A DNA stretch of 64,000 bases from Zhengitettix transpicula (GCA_037074705.1 CM073595.1:72836139-72900138); one strand, 5' to 3'; shown: positions 1-12,450, numbered from the stretch's first letter. The notes: generated from the sequence alone by a model not told the origin. Numbers and translations: made by a program.

Positions 1-1589
1 ATCGTAAGCTATTTTCATTTTGCAGCTACAATATTGTTATAGTTAATTTCCTTTTTATTAATTACATATAACAAGCTATCAAATTTTTGACTAATAATAA
101 AATTTTCATTTTCAGTTATGAATTACTTATCTGGTACAAATATTAATTATTTTCACACTACAGGCACTTCGGAAAGATGACCTTATATCATTAGTAATTT
201 TTATGAACACCCTGGATTGCAAAAACTGGTTTTATTTTTATACTAGCTGGTTGTACGACGTTTCGCAGGTATTTATTTATATAAGCCCCTATTATCTATT
301 ATTCAAGAAGTGCTTTAACCTAACTATGCAGAGGGAATGCTAGTTTTTTCAGAATACTCCTCAGTAACTAACGGTCGCATGTAGTCTGAAAAAATCTAGA
401 ATTTTTCTGAACAAGATGATATATGTATTGCATGCGTGACAAATCTGGAAGATTTTTTTAAAAAGATTTAAAAATATTATGGTCCAGCAGACACGCCACT
501 TTTAAATGCCTCGTTTTATCTTTTTTATTTGTAAAGATGTTATGAAAGTGATACAAGCAAAATATTATGTTGATGACACACAAATTGAAAAAATGGAATG
601 TGTGGACATGTCCAGAAGAAGTTAGGTGCCCGGCTTCAGAAACTTAAGATAATTGTCAGATTGCCTTAGCGAAAAATAAATTGATAAGCTTCAACTGTGT
701 TATTTTTTGGCAATTAAAAGACATCAGGGAAATTTGGAGACCATCAGATGCAGTGTGGCCTCCATTGATGGAAAACCACAACACGGGCTTTGTGAAAGTG
801 TAATAATTTAAAGCAAGACGATACAGGGAATAAATGTTCCTCATATTATTGTATCTTTTCAGTTTAATTTTGTAAGCACAAATAGTATGGAGATTATTCC
901 CGTGGTTTGAGAGAAATGATAGGGAATTGGAAACGAGCATTCGTGAAACTCAGCACATCTTGGCAGACACCATTCCACAAATTAATTACCCCGCGCAGCT
1001 GCTATCGGAACTCCTATTATTTCTCCATTCCCGTTTTTGCGGAACTACCACCATATGCACTAATCCACTTCTGATGTCGACAATGAAATGCAAATGCAGT
1101 CAAGGGAAGGAGAACCAGATGCTACGCAGAAGGCTTCCTCCGGAAAATTAATAAACATTGAAATCGGGCCACTCGGGCTGCGAACAAGATCTGCCAGCAA
1201 GTCAATTGAACAGACAGTCACTTCCTGGACTGTGACTTCATATTCGACAATTCCAAGCATTTTCTGCTCTCATCTCTAAATTTGGAGCTCTGATTTAATT
1301 AACACTGTACTACAACCTCTGTAGAATGTTAAAAAATTAAATGTTGACAATTACGGTTACACCAATTCATATAATTTATATGAAAGTTTTCAAGCCAAAC
1401 ATTTATGAATTATGTTCATTTATGTCTTATGATAACACGTTTTTGTCAGGAAAAGAGACCACAGATAACTTATTTTTATTTCATTATGTTTCATCTCTAT
1501 TTCATTAAATAGTAAAAAAGAGAAACCGTTCTTTTCGCCATGTACTGAAGAATTCACTAGCAATACTGTAGTGGAATAAATTAATTGGC
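1..1589. other. AT-rich noncoding stretch
   Basis: No gene recognised. Short open frames occur around 656-940 (minus) and 927-1279 (plus and minus). The frames between 927 and 1279 overlap on opposite strands, begin partly at non-ATG codons and show no domain. The 940-1260 part is somewhat GC-richer than its surroundings, so an old repeat or exon cannot be excluded, but no splice-bounded frame stands out. Confidence 0.5.
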
Positions 1590-2225
1590 CCCGAACCTGG
1601 CAACTTGCACCCCGTAGGGGGTTTGGCTAATTAAGATATCGATATTTGTGAGGGCCCAAATATAATTCATATTGGATAAAAAAGTAGAATCCAAGAACCG
1701 TTGGGGGAGGAGGGGAAATTTCGAAAAACGGAGGTGTGCAGGGAGCTTGTAAAGAAAGCGAGAATCAAATGTGGGTTTAGTTAGAGATAATGAATTTTGT
1801 AACGGGGAAGTTATGAAGAAGTTGGGTTTTTAAGTGGAAGTTAGTTTTCAAGTTTCGGATTATGACAGGTTTGGTGAGCGAATTATTAAGGAAATTATGG
1901 AACTGCCTTGCTGATGAGAATCTGTAGGTCATGTGGGTGACTATTTTCCAGGATATCCGAGGGATTGCATCGTCCGCACGAGCCATCTGTGAAGTCTTGG
2001 ACTGCTGGATCTGCAAGTGGTAATGTACCGGAAAATAATCCCATCAAAGTCGGTTCATTAAATCCATGTGGCAACCATATTTTAGCCCATCAACCCCTGT
2101 CAGGAATTGTCTCTGTTTTGTTTTGTTATTTTTGTACAATAGGCATGAGTAATTTAAACGTTGATAAGATTAGGAAGTTTATGTATTTTTTAAGTTAATA
2201 AATGATTAATTATTGTAATTGTTTC
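1590..2225 (+). repeat. Interspersed repeat, copy 1 of a two-copy family (possible solo LTR)
   Basis: This segment matches 57447-58180 in the same orientation. Shared landmarks in order are GTAGGGGG near the start, GGCTAATTAAGATAT, GAAGTTGGGTTTTT in the middle, GGTAATGTACCGGAAAATAA, CAACCCCTGTCAG with TTGTCTCTGTTTT, and AATTATTGTAATT at the end. The middle carries purine-rich GGAAGTTAG-type units; this copy has fewer of them, which explains its shorter length (about 636 bp against 734 bp). There is no coding capacity. The length and the T-rich, AATAAA-like end would fit a solo long terminal repeat, but I saw no clear TG...CA ends or target-site duplication, so the class stays open. Confidence 0.7.
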
Positions 2226-4458
2226 ACTCTGAAAACAATTTACTATTTTTCAAAGTTAAACAAATATTTAAAATATTTGAATATCTTAAAAATAACATAG
2301 TAAAATTATTTACATGAAACATTAGAATACGGATGCCGAATGTACAATTCCACTTCAAGTAACAGCGAAGTTGGTATACATCACGTACCCGCTGAACTGC
2401 CAATTACTCTTCCTTCTTTCTGGCGAAGACGCTTTGAATTTCATCAGGCCTAGAGTAATATACACGCCACTGTTGAAGACCTACTCAAGGTTTCATTTGG
2501 AAAGAGAATAAGTCTCGACTAAGGCCATTTAATCCCAGTGAGCCGCAAGCTTGATGTACAAACGAGACAAATTCCAACAGAGGGGAGATCTATGGCTTCC
2601 TATTATAGTTACCAAGAGGCTTTAAAGGAGCCTCTGAAGTCCACTATCAAAGCAGATTTTGACGCAAAATCTGAGCAGGTTGAAACTTTCAATGCATGTA
2701 AATTCCGGTAACCTTTAATTACATAATAACGTTACATAATTTTATAATCAGTCTATTTATAAAGAAAGTTTATCCTAAAGCTTAAATATTTTTTTCTCAC
2801 GTCTGATATAAATAAAAACTGCACTTTACCTCAAAATAATAACTTTCTTCTCATTTATTTCCAGTTAGCTACCTCGTCATACTCTATCTTCTAATTCTCC
2901 ACAAGCTAAAAATCTCTCCATTTATTTGTTCCTCCAGCTACTGACGTCATGCATTAACCGATACACACAATCCTTGTACATACGTCCTTTTTTCTATCCG
3001 CCCTGAGCGGTTTATTTAAGCGACCTTCGTCAAAAGCATCCCTACGTACCTCACAATTCTAATATTCGAGAAACTAAATATAAATTTGTTTCAAACCGAC
3101 GGTGATACGAAACCAGCTCACATTATGAACTCAGATTAAACATCACTACGGAGCTGACTATTCCATTCAGAACTTTTCAAATAACTCCGTAACTAGCCAA
3201 TTTAATTTGCTTGCGGTCATTCTCTTTTCTGTTTCAGTAATTTAAAATTACCTGAACCATGAATAATTAAGTGTTGAATAAAACGTGCGTGTGCTCTTGT
3301 TTCTTTCTGTTAAAGTGCCTAAAATATTTAATACGATGAGTCAGACTGCATGCGCCTATTTGTAATAATTATTATGCTAAATAGGGTAAGTAATAATGTA
3401 ATAAGTTTAAGTCTAAACAATCATCTAGGGTCAATATTTTTAAGTTTTATGGTCGCAACAATATTTTCAAGTAATTATGATTTTATTATTTAATCAAAAC
3501 CACACACGTTTCTAATCAGTATCAGTAAAATAAATCAGCTAAAATTGTTTTAATAATTTTTAACCAACGAGATTTCGGCCGATAAAGCAGCGATTCACCT
3601 ATAAAAGCTAAAATACAACTTTCTAAAATATTTTCAACTTTCACATCGACATTTCCACGTTTAGAACAATAAAAAAATTGGCAATTTGAAAGTATTGAAA
3701 ATTTATTATAATTTTAAAAAATAATTCGTCATTTTGATAAAAGAAATTAATGCTGAGAAATTATATAAAAATATTATTTTTTAATTTGGAAATTTTTATA
3801 TTTTTTTAAAAAATTATTTTTTCTTATGTGGATGAATATCGTTAAATTATCGGCCGAAAGCTACTTGGTACACAATTAATCAAACAATTTTAGTAATGGA
3901 GTTTTAAATTATTTGATTAAGACATTAATAACCTGTGGGGTCGTATTACATAAATATCAAATTAAAAATCAGTCATATTAAATCTATAATATTTTAAGTT
4001 AAAAATTACTTTATATATTTAATAACATGACAATCGGACGGTGTTGGGCCTTTTGTCATGCTGAATTTCCTTTGGTCGGCTTCCCTTTGTGTTTTGTAGC
4101 GGCGCGCCGACATTGTCGGGATTTTTGGCGAACGCGTCTGAAAGTATCAGTCTCCGATGGGGAGCTCACAGTGCAAAATAGACAATAATTCCAGTTATTT
4201 CCAATATAATAAACTAATGAATATATATCCTTAGTGTTTCAAATAGTATTATTAATTAAAAAATATCTTTCTTGTAACAGCGTGAGCCTGAATACATATC
4301 ATTTCAAGATATACGTCGTGTTTGATATTTAATAATCCTGATAAAAGTCCACACGTATTTTCTGACTCACTATTCATTTACGAGAGACCAGTTTTACAAA
4401 TATGTGTATCTATCCAATCCACTGACGTATTTGTTTAGTGTCGTTTATATGTTACTTG
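2226..4458. other. AT-rich noncoding stretch
   Basis: No gene or recognisable repeat. A GC-richer patch at 2350-2660 and another at 4040-4170 show no convincing reading frame. A full palindromic CRE-like octamer lies at 2942-2949 and is listed separately. The rest is long A/T runs. Confidence 0.5.
2942..2949. promoter_or_regulatory. CRE-like octamer TGACGTCA
   Basis: Exact palindromic TGACGTCA, the consensus for CREB/ATF bZIP factors. This window has four exact copies (2942, 21410, 25792, 42369), against roughly 0.7 expected at about 35% GC by my rough base-composition estimate. No adjacent promoter or gene is visible, so function is only possible. Confidence 0.2.
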
Positions 4459-4850
4459 CTAAATACCCGACGTTGCCAGGGTTGGCATAATAAACTGAGC
4501 GACATTCATAACCTCGGATGACTTGCGGTTAATTTTATGTAACTCACCTCCGCCCATCCCTAAAGGTGCTCCCCTCTCATTCCGTTAGGAGTAGAAATTA
4601 TACACAAAAATATTTGGAAAAACGCTAAATAACTCATTAATCCTGAAAATTTTCTTTGGACGAAACCATGTTTAGAAAATTTCCACCCCCGCTCCAAGGG
4701 CTGGTGCCGTGTCTTACTCCCACAGTGTTTGTTTCCAGTTCGAAAGGAACTCGTGTACGAAATTTTGTATAATTTTCTCAGTGTAGATTTGTATGCGGAA
4801 CATACATATAAACCAAAAAACACACGCAGTTAATTTTATTTATTTAAAGA
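4459..4850 (-). mobile_element. Helitron-like nonautonomous element, copy A
   Basis: Short single-unit copy on the minus strand. Read on that strand it starts TCTTTAAATAAATAAAATTA, passes through the family landmarks (ACAAATCTACA, a frame resembling TTTCGAACTGGAAACAAAC, CACTGTGGGAG, a GGGGTGGAAATTTTC-like stretch, and GGGAGCACCTTTAGGG) and ends CTGGCAACGTCGGGTA followed by a degraded CTAG. The TC start, the GC hairpin-like end and the absence of terminal inverted repeats fit a nonautonomous Helitron. An open frame across it is an accident of the repeat. Confidence 0.65.
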
Positions 4851-6951
4851 ACAGACGGCGGCTTCTGTGTGTTTAGAAGATGGGAGTTTCTTTTGTTTTA
4901 AAACGCTACCATTCCAAATTCAACGCAGATTGAAAACCCAATTCAGACCATTGCTTTGGATTACGCACACCGTAAACGCAGCCATCTACTTCATGGGTTT
5001 GAAAATTTGTTAGAATAAGAAATAATTACACCAGTGACCAATCGTTACAATTCAGGGAACATGTAGGTCAAACCGTAATCCTTTGGTGGGCTGAAGCAGA
5101 AGACTCAAATATTGGTGGTTATCAATGACGCGTACGTATAAGGTCGCCACGAGAATGTAGTAATAAAATATATTGAAATTGCAATGCCGTGCTGCGGTGA
5201 ACGCGGTGGTCCTTTCATGACAACGGCTTCAGTAAGTAATAGGACACAACCAATAGCAACAGCCCATGGAGATCTTGACTGAAGTGATGCTCACTTCAAC
5301 TGACGTAACAACCACACGCCCGGAAAGCGCACTCGGTGAGAGAGCAGAGAACAAACCTCTTGCTGGGCTATTGGCAGAGCGATATCTCATTTACCCTAGT
5401 TAAACTTTGGATCCTAATAACCCGTACTATTTAATCACAGTTAAAATGCGACAACGTTCAAATGTAGACATATTTGAGCAGACATCACTACAATATAAAA
5501 AATAAGTATTGTAAGAGTTTTCAGCACAATAAACTATTATTCAGTATATCAAAATAATAGGAGGAAATAACTAAAGCGAAAACAGTCGATGAATCTTTAT
5601 TAAGCTGTTATAAGGGACCGTAACAAAGCACTATCAAACTGCCATCCGCCATATTGAGACTAAATGATAAATGTTCCAAACCTTGTATTAAGCTACTTGG
5701 AGATATCTTAAATTTTATTTCAACATAACAATTATTTTTATAATTTAAGATTATTTTTAGATTAATTTTACTAGTAGCTGAACATATTCTTTCTTGTCGG
5801 GAGCAGGCGATAAAATAATCTTATAGATAGAGCGATGGATATTTAAGTCAATATCATCTATGAGTAACGCAGTTTTAGGCAAATTTCTTTGGCAAAAATT
5901 AACTAAGACCCGTGAACAATGTTTCGGTTCTTGTCTGAAGGACGATAACCCAGCTAGTCCCTAAATAAACCGTCATAGTACTTCAATTCTAATTAAATAT
6001 TACTATTTATTTACCTTACCGGTAATTCGCGGTGCAAAAGCTTAAATGTGTAGAACAAATATTTTGTCTGTATAAAGTCAATTAAAAGCCTTGTCACTCA
6101 ACAAATATCTGTCTCTGGTTTTCTTTAATTGATTTCAGCTGAAAGACGTAACGCGGGAAGCATCGACTGCATTCTTAATTTGGTCATGTCAAATGACATT
6201 TCAACTTATCCTTTAGTGACAGGTTTGAAATGAACGAATATAATGAGATCATATATTCCAAATGCAGTTGACAGTCACAATCAAGCTATGCGAATTACAA
6301 ACGGGAGGTATATAATTCAAACCAAGGGGAAAACAAATATTAAACGGGAATTATTTAAATTAAAATTAATATGATTACAAGATTTTTTCGTAATAACACT
6401 AACATTAATTTATATATTGTTAAAACGGTTTTTTGATTATAAAATTTTCGGAAAATATAATTAAAATATTCTGAAATTAATAATAATACGTAAATGGCTG
6501 ACTATAAAGTTTCTGAAACCATTTTATAATCACGAAAATCGTTTCTATATAGAAAACATATAAAAGTCAAGGAATTTGAGAAATACGTGTTAAGAAAATG
6601 TTTTTTCAAGAAAAAATAATTACATTTTATTCCTTAAAATTTGATTTTGTAGACTATATTCATTAAATCTTTCTGTTTTAACCATTATATATAGGAAAAT
6701 AATTTCTGTGGAGTAAATTATTAAAATAAAAACTATTTTATCTTGTGAGTGCAAACAACGTATTTGTAGACGTAATAATATTGACTCCATCCATTTGTTA
6801 TATTTTTAGAAACGTCCTACGAATCATTCTCCGACAGCTGCCATCATTATGTGTACTGGTAAATAGTAATAAAAATATTCTATTTATTAATGTGAAATTA
6901 TTTATAATTATAAGGAATTTATAACATTAGCGTAGCATGTGGTACCTTTTT
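4851..6951. other. AT-rich noncoding stretch
   Basis: No gene seen. The 5040-5400 part is GC-richer (CRE half-sites such as TGACGTAAC, several CpG) but has no supported frame. From 5690 on it is mostly A/T-rich DNA. Confidence 0.5.
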
Positions 6952-7455
6952 TTATCTAAAAATAATTCTTCTTAGCCTCTCGATTGACTCCACGCATATA
7001 TTTCAATTCAGCATCTGTCATCCACTACTTATTTTATACCATCCTTTAACGTAGTGTACCGTGATATTTAGAACTGTATTGCGAGTCATATGTAAGGAAT
7101 CGTTTGTATGTATATTTTTTCTCTAAAAATAATTAGTTTTAGTCTTTGGATTGAATCCAAGCATATGTTTTAATTCAGCATCTGTTAACCACTACTTATT
7201 CTACATCATCCTTGAATGTAAGATTCTATGAAATTAAGAAGTGTATTGCGGGTCATATACAAAGTAGCTTTCTAATAGCTGCTGTATTACATTTATATTA
7301 ACAATATAATATTTTTTAACATTTGTAATGAATCCATGCACATATTTTAATTAATCTAGTGTTGTTAACTACATGTTCTATATCATCCAATGACGTAGAG
7401 TGCCACAAGATAAAGAAGTGTAATGCGGGTCATATACAAACAATCCCTGTAAACA
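6952..7455 (+). repeat. Three-unit tandem repeat, unit about 170-178 bp
   Basis: Three diverged head-to-tail units begin near 6952, 7122 and 7301. Each contains, in order, TTGA(C/T)TCCA(C/A)GCATAT or its variant, ATTTTAATTCAGCATCTG-like sequence, CACTACTTATT, ATCATCC, and GTATTGCG(A/G)GTCATAT. The third unit is the most diverged (GTAATGCGGGTCATATAC). Unit length and A+T content resemble a small satellite or minisatellite array. No coding frame runs through the units. Confidence 0.75.
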
Positions 7456-9159
7456 TTTCTGTGTTCAAATTAAATTAATTTATTCCATTAAACTCAAAGA
7501 ATTATCTTTAATTTTGAAGAATAGAGCACTAATGTTTCTACGAGTTGTACTCAAAATTTTCCTACTTAATCTACCTGTCGCTGTTAATTACTATTAACTA
7601 TTAATTACAATTAACTATTAATCAGCAATAATCACTTGACGTACCATCGACTACGTAAAATTTGATTTAATTTAAAAATTTATTTATCCACTTTAAAAGT
7701 CTGCCTGATATTTAAAATTGAAAATGACATAATGTATCGGAATGTCATAATGTAATTTATTCTTTAAACTACTAACTGAACCAACACTTAGAGTTATGAA
7801 CATCGAAAGGCTAATCGTGTTCATTTTTGACATTTCTCCCTCGTATCATCGATTCAGCGGAGCTCCCAAGCAACAACTGTTTCTTAGCTGCGAATGATTA
7901 ATTCGGTATACATGCTCATTAATTAGTGAGCTCTCAGTGAGAAGGACATTAATAACGCCCTCTGGAGATATCATTAACAGATCCTGTCTTAGATGGAGCT
8001 GGCCAAACGAAATGATGAAAGGCTCGGTGTTGAGACACATTGCGTACTTAATTATTTTAAGGAACCCAATTCATAATGATACAACCGAATAAATTAATTT
8101 TTATCGCTGTGATCGAAGCGTTCCGCGGTTTCAATCTTATATTTTACTTAGCTGAAATGCGTCCCTTAATCGTTAACGTCCTCGTGTGTGTTATATTTAT
8201 AATAACAATAATAATAATGTTCCATTAATAAAGCAAATGTCAGAAACTTAACTATATAGTCCAAACAACCATGAAAACAGAAAGAAAAAATTGTAAGGAC
8301 AGAAAGATTGACTTGGTTTTCCGTTTATTAAAAATCTATATAAATTTTAAGTAACCATTTATTCGACACGCATTATAGAAAAGTTTTTTCATATACATAC
8401 ATGTGTTATCATGCCTCTAGATTTCATACTTTCCTCAGTTAGGAGCCTACAGTCAGCACGAAAATAGAGTACTAAATTTATTGCCCGAAGAGATTTGAAA
8501 GGTAAAATAATTTAAAATGTACAAATAGTTTTGGTTTTCTGCATTTATTACAGCCATTAATTTTTTTACAACTGTTAGCAAATCGTAAAACAATTTAACA
8601 TTATACAATATACATTATACAATAAACTTATAAATGTCTCAGTTAACTAATCTAATGATTTAGAAAATAAACAAAAATGCGCTTTCCTGGAAATATAGAT
8701 CATTTAAAATTTTTTAGTAAGTGATAATAAATGGTAAACAAGAAGACAAAATAATTATTGAATTATTTAATTAAGTTTTGGGTTCATGACAAAAGATAAC
8801 CATGTTCCATAATATTAAAATCATTAGAAATAGTGGTGACAAGTTGCAATTTTTAAAAATTCAATTTTTTTAACAGCTGTAAATGGAGGACATATTTTAA
8901 TAGAAACCCTGTAAATAAAAAGGAACACACCACATTTTTAATTAAGAAACTACGTAAGAGAAAATTGAGTTGGAATCGGAGAGGGAAATCAAAGAGCACT
9001 AAAAGTAAGATTGTTTTCCAGGAAAGTAACGTGGTAGACATTAAGGTTCCAAAGAAGATTTCAAAGCATGATTTAACGATATGTAATGGAATACAGAAAT
9101 GATACAAGGTATATACCCATTTCTGATTAGATTTATTATCGACTGTCATATTATCTTAA
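7456..9159. other. AT-rich noncoding stretch
   Basis: No gene recognised. The 64-codon frame at 7846-8040 (minus) and the 98-codon frame at 8853-9149 (minus) have no identifiable domain. The second is rich in Phe and Leu, as expected from chance reading of A/T-rich DNA. Confidence 0.5.
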
Positions 9160-9206
9160 CTAACTGTGTGCCCGGCGTTATCCGAGTTGTCATAACCCCG
9201 GATTGG
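9160..9206 (-). mobile_element. Helitron-like element tail, copy B (fragment)
   Basis: Only the 3' end of the family remains. On the minus strand it reads CCGGGGTTATGACAACTC, then GGATAACGCCGGGCAC and a TTAG followed by T, where intact copies have CTAG followed by T. The rest of the element is missing or too diverged to follow beyond about 9206. Confidence 0.6.
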
Positions 9207-10339
9207 TATATGTAGATTAACTTAAGCTGCTAAAATTATTTGGTAACAATATTAAAAACGTGGATGAATGTTGCTTTCCATTGCTTTGACGTGATGAAGC
9301 CAAGTTGATTGCTTCAATTCGAAAAGTAAATTTTGATAAAAGTTATACAGTCTAACGATAACTGAGAGATGTCTTCATACTAACTGATTTCACTGTCAGA
9401 CAATTCTGATTATAATTAGGTGATAACTCAGCTTAAAAGTTATTGCCTATCAAAGTTGCTTCTAAACATTTTTAGGCGTCTTGTCTATTGTTGCGCTAGG
9501 AGCCAGCAATGAAGTTTTATGTTCCGTTTCACGGTAGTTCTGAACAACCTCTCCCATTTTAAAGACCGAGTTTTAAAGGATGTAGTTTTCGTCCCCATTC
9601 GTGGGCCACTTTCAAGGGCAGTGAATAGTTTATTGCCAAGCAATCTCAAAAGTTTCCTAGGACTTGAATTGTCTGTTGCCACTTTTCTTATAAATTATTC
9701 TCCTTCTAATTTATCGTTTAGGCACCACACAACTCATACGTGTAAATACAGCAGTAATACTAGTCTTTAAATTTATGGTCGTCATTTTACATGTTGGGGA
9801 AGATCACAAAACCACAAATTTTTAAAACCAGTAATATATAGTTGCTTGTGGGATTGATCATTCTTAGCGATTCAAAGGGACTCTTTGTAATTCAAAATAA
9901 AATTTATCCTCTATTAATAAAATTAGTAACCAAGGTCCTGGAAAATGGAAAGTAAGCAATATAATACGAATCGTGAATGCTATATACTTAAAGTTCCCCT
10001 AGTACAACTTTGCATATTTGCAGATAATTTTTAGTGGACGTAGATTCTTCTTAAATTCATTAAAAAATCGGAGGAATAATAAGAATAGTAATTGGATGTT
10101 AACATAATTTCATTCTTAATTGTAAAAATAAGATTATTCATTAATTTTATGATTGTAAAACTTTTCAATTTGTGTTTAATATATTATAACAGTATTGTTT
10201 ACAAATTATAAGAATATCTTTAATTTTTAATATTTACTCATTAATGTTTAAATAGTAACGAAGAGATTTAATAGTTTTAATGGTGTTCCAATTTGATTGA
10301 TTGTAAGTCAATTGCCTGTTGTTTCAATATTTTTGGTTT
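9207..10339. other. Noncoding stretch with an unexplained open region
   Basis: At 9485-9770 both strands are open (65 codons minus, 83 codons plus), and the local GC is higher than in the flanks. I cannot match either frame to a family. The remainder is A/T-rich without visible features. Confidence 0.4.
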
Positions 10340-12309
10340 TTTCAAAGTTAATTAGATTTATAGTATTTCTACCCAAGTTTTGTGTGTAAAATTTCAACCC
10401 GTATTGCGGCAAGATGGATGGCATGGTAAGTTGGAGCGGTGGAGGAGACGTACAAGAAAATAACGGGAGAAAAACCGAGATTCGTGTCAAATCGAAGGTA
10501 AGGGATGTCGCTGAGTATATTTATGACAATCTGGACAACACGCGAGAGGTGGGCTGGAGTGGGAGGAGTTGGGCGGAGGTGAGCGGGGGTTAGAAATTTA
10601 AAAACATGTTAACCGGAAATTTTTTGCGTCGAATAAATAAATTTTGGGATAAAATAAAATAAATGAAAACTTTTTCTATATGTTATCCGTGTTTCATTTC
10701 AACCCCTTTCGGGATTTGGAGGGTGGCTTCCCTTAGATACATAAAAATATCGCAAAAGCAATCGAGTTTGGAGTCTAATACAGGGTTATGGATGTCACTG
10801 AGTTTTATATGACATTAAATTGACCGCTTAAACCCCCGGGGGAGGGAATGAACGGGGTGGAATTTTTCAAACATGTTAAATCATCGATATTAGCGTGAAA
10901 TAAATAAATGCCAGGGCTATTGACGTTGATAGTATTTCTAATTATGTTGTTTGTAAAATTTCATACGCTTTCAGCGTGAGAGGGGAACACGCTTAGGCGT
11001 AGGGGTTGAAACATTGTAACATAAAAAGACAACCGATATTTAATTAAGTTAAATATTTTAAGTTGTCAAAGAAATTGAAAGTGTTTTTACGGATGTTATT
11101 TTAGTATAATTGTAACCCCTTACAGCATGGAAAAGTAGCACCCTTCGGAATAGGGGAAGGATCCTTTACAGGAAAATTACGCGAATTAACCCGAGATTGG
11201 AGCCAAAACCAAGGTTATGTATGTCACTGAGTTTAATTATTACAATCAACTTAGCATTTAACCCCTAGGGGCAGAGGTGGACGGGGGTTGTAATTTTGGA
11301 ACATGCAAACATGGCAGATATTTGCGTTGAATAAATAATTTTGTTTGCCTAATATTTTTCGCTGTCAATTCAATTCAGAATATTTGTCTTTACGTAGTTT
11401 GTGTATAATTTAGGAGGCGATTACGGATAGGGGTGATGTTGGGTGGTTCGATACAGCAAAATAATGCCCATACGAATGGGATTGGAATCAAATCAGGGAT
11501 ATGGAAGTCGCTTAGTATATTTATGACAATCCGGTCAACGCGCGTGGGTGGGTGGCGGTGGGAGGGGGGTAAAAATTTGCAAACATTTCAAACAGCCGAT
11601 TTTTGCGTCGAATAAATATATTTCGCGATCAATGAGCCATATAATATCTCTCTACATGCTCTCCATAATTTCAACCCTTTCCTGGTTCGGGAGGGCAGCA
11701 ACCTTAATTGTGTGGCACTACAAAAAATTATGTAAAACAATTGAGATTCGAGTTGAATCCAAGTTTTTGTATGTAACTGAGATTAATTATTACATTCAAC
11801 TTGCCGTTTAACTCCCGCAAGCGTGGGTGGCATTTTTAAAACATGTTAATTGGCCGATATTAGCGTCGCAAAAAATGTTATTGGGGTCAATTAAATTCAG
11901 AATATTTCTCTAGATGCTCTCGGTGTATAATTTTTATCCCTGTCAGCATGAATGGGAGCAAACTTCGGGGTGGGGTTTGGTGGGGCGTTACATGAAAATA
12001 ACGCTAATACGATTGGAATCAAATCCGGGGTTATCTACTTTTCTGACTATAATAATTACATTCAATTTTTTGTTGAACCCAAGGTACAGTGGGGATGTGG
12101 GTGGAAATTTTGTAAAATATTTAAACGGGCGATATGATTAATGAAAGAAACGTTTTCGGGGTCAACCCTTTTTGGCATGGGAGGTGAGTACATGTTGGGA
12201 TAAGGGGCGAAGTAAATTACATAAAAATAACGCAAAAGCAACCGAGATTGGAGTCAAATTGGGGGTTATGCATATACGACATCCCGGGAAACGCCGGGCA
12301 CCCAGCTAG
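10340..12309 (+). mobile_element. Helitron-like element, copy C, with expanded internal repeats
   Basis: Plus-strand copy with about seven diverged head-to-tail internal units of roughly 265-290 bp. Recurrent landmarks are (GGG)GATGTC(G/A)CTGAGT at about 10506, 10793 and 11221, with degraded forms near 11506 and 11770, and GCGTCGAATAAATA-like motifs at about 10627, 10893, 11325, 11604 and 11862. Each unit also has a G-rich GTGGGNGG stretch and a TTTCAACCCC stretch. The right end is the best preserved in the window: CCCGG at 12283-12287 and CCGGG at 12294-12298 form a 5-bp hairpin, then CACCCAG, then CTAG at 12306-12309, followed by T. I did not find the TC-type left end, so the copy appears 5'-truncated. 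Open frames inside it are not genes. Confidence 0.65.
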
Positions 12310-12450
12310 TTAATATATATATTTTTAGATATTCTTGATTGAAATTTTTAGGACTCAAGATGTCCTAAACCCAGGACGAAACATCTTTTAAAAAATTATT
12401 TTTTTCTAAAATTTATGTTTTTTTATTAATTGTCTAATAATTTAATTCTT
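12310..12450 (+). mobile_element. PLE terminal-repeat fragment with hammerhead motif
   Basis: This sequence begins right at the end of Helitron-like copy C. It aligns by eye with 31676-31795 (plus) and 37320-37500 (minus): a TTGAAATTT stretch, the hammerhead core, then T-rich DNA and a TTATTAATT stretch. Penelope-like elements are known to carry hammerhead ribozymes in their terminal repeats, which is the basis for the class. Only about 140 bp remain and no coding part is attached. Confidence 0.5.
12354..12382 (+). ncRNA. Hammerhead-ribozyme-like motif
   Basis: The order is CTCAAGA (consensus CTGANGA, one substitution), then helix II with perfect GTCCT/AGGAC arms around an AAACCC loop, then GAAAC. 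Helix II and the GAAA box are intact, but the C in place of the conserved G of CUGANGA would be expected to harm catalysis. Helices I and III were not folded. Confidence 0.55.

Noticed and set aside
656..1279. Three overlapping open frames near the left edge
   Set aside because: They are open on both strands with non-ATG starts and no recognisable domain.
4650..4680. GGACGAAACC, resembling a hammerhead GAAA box
   Set aside because: No CTGANGA box at the right spacing and the phrase belongs to the Helitron-like repeat in reverse.
9485..9770. Open frames on both strands in a GC-richer pocket
   Set aside because: No conserved motif, no splice context and overlapping opposite frames; coding status cannot be supported.
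11433..12141. Four open frames of 60-87 codons on the plus strand
   Set aside because: They read through the repeated internal units of copy C in different phases; none has a domain or a shared phase between units.
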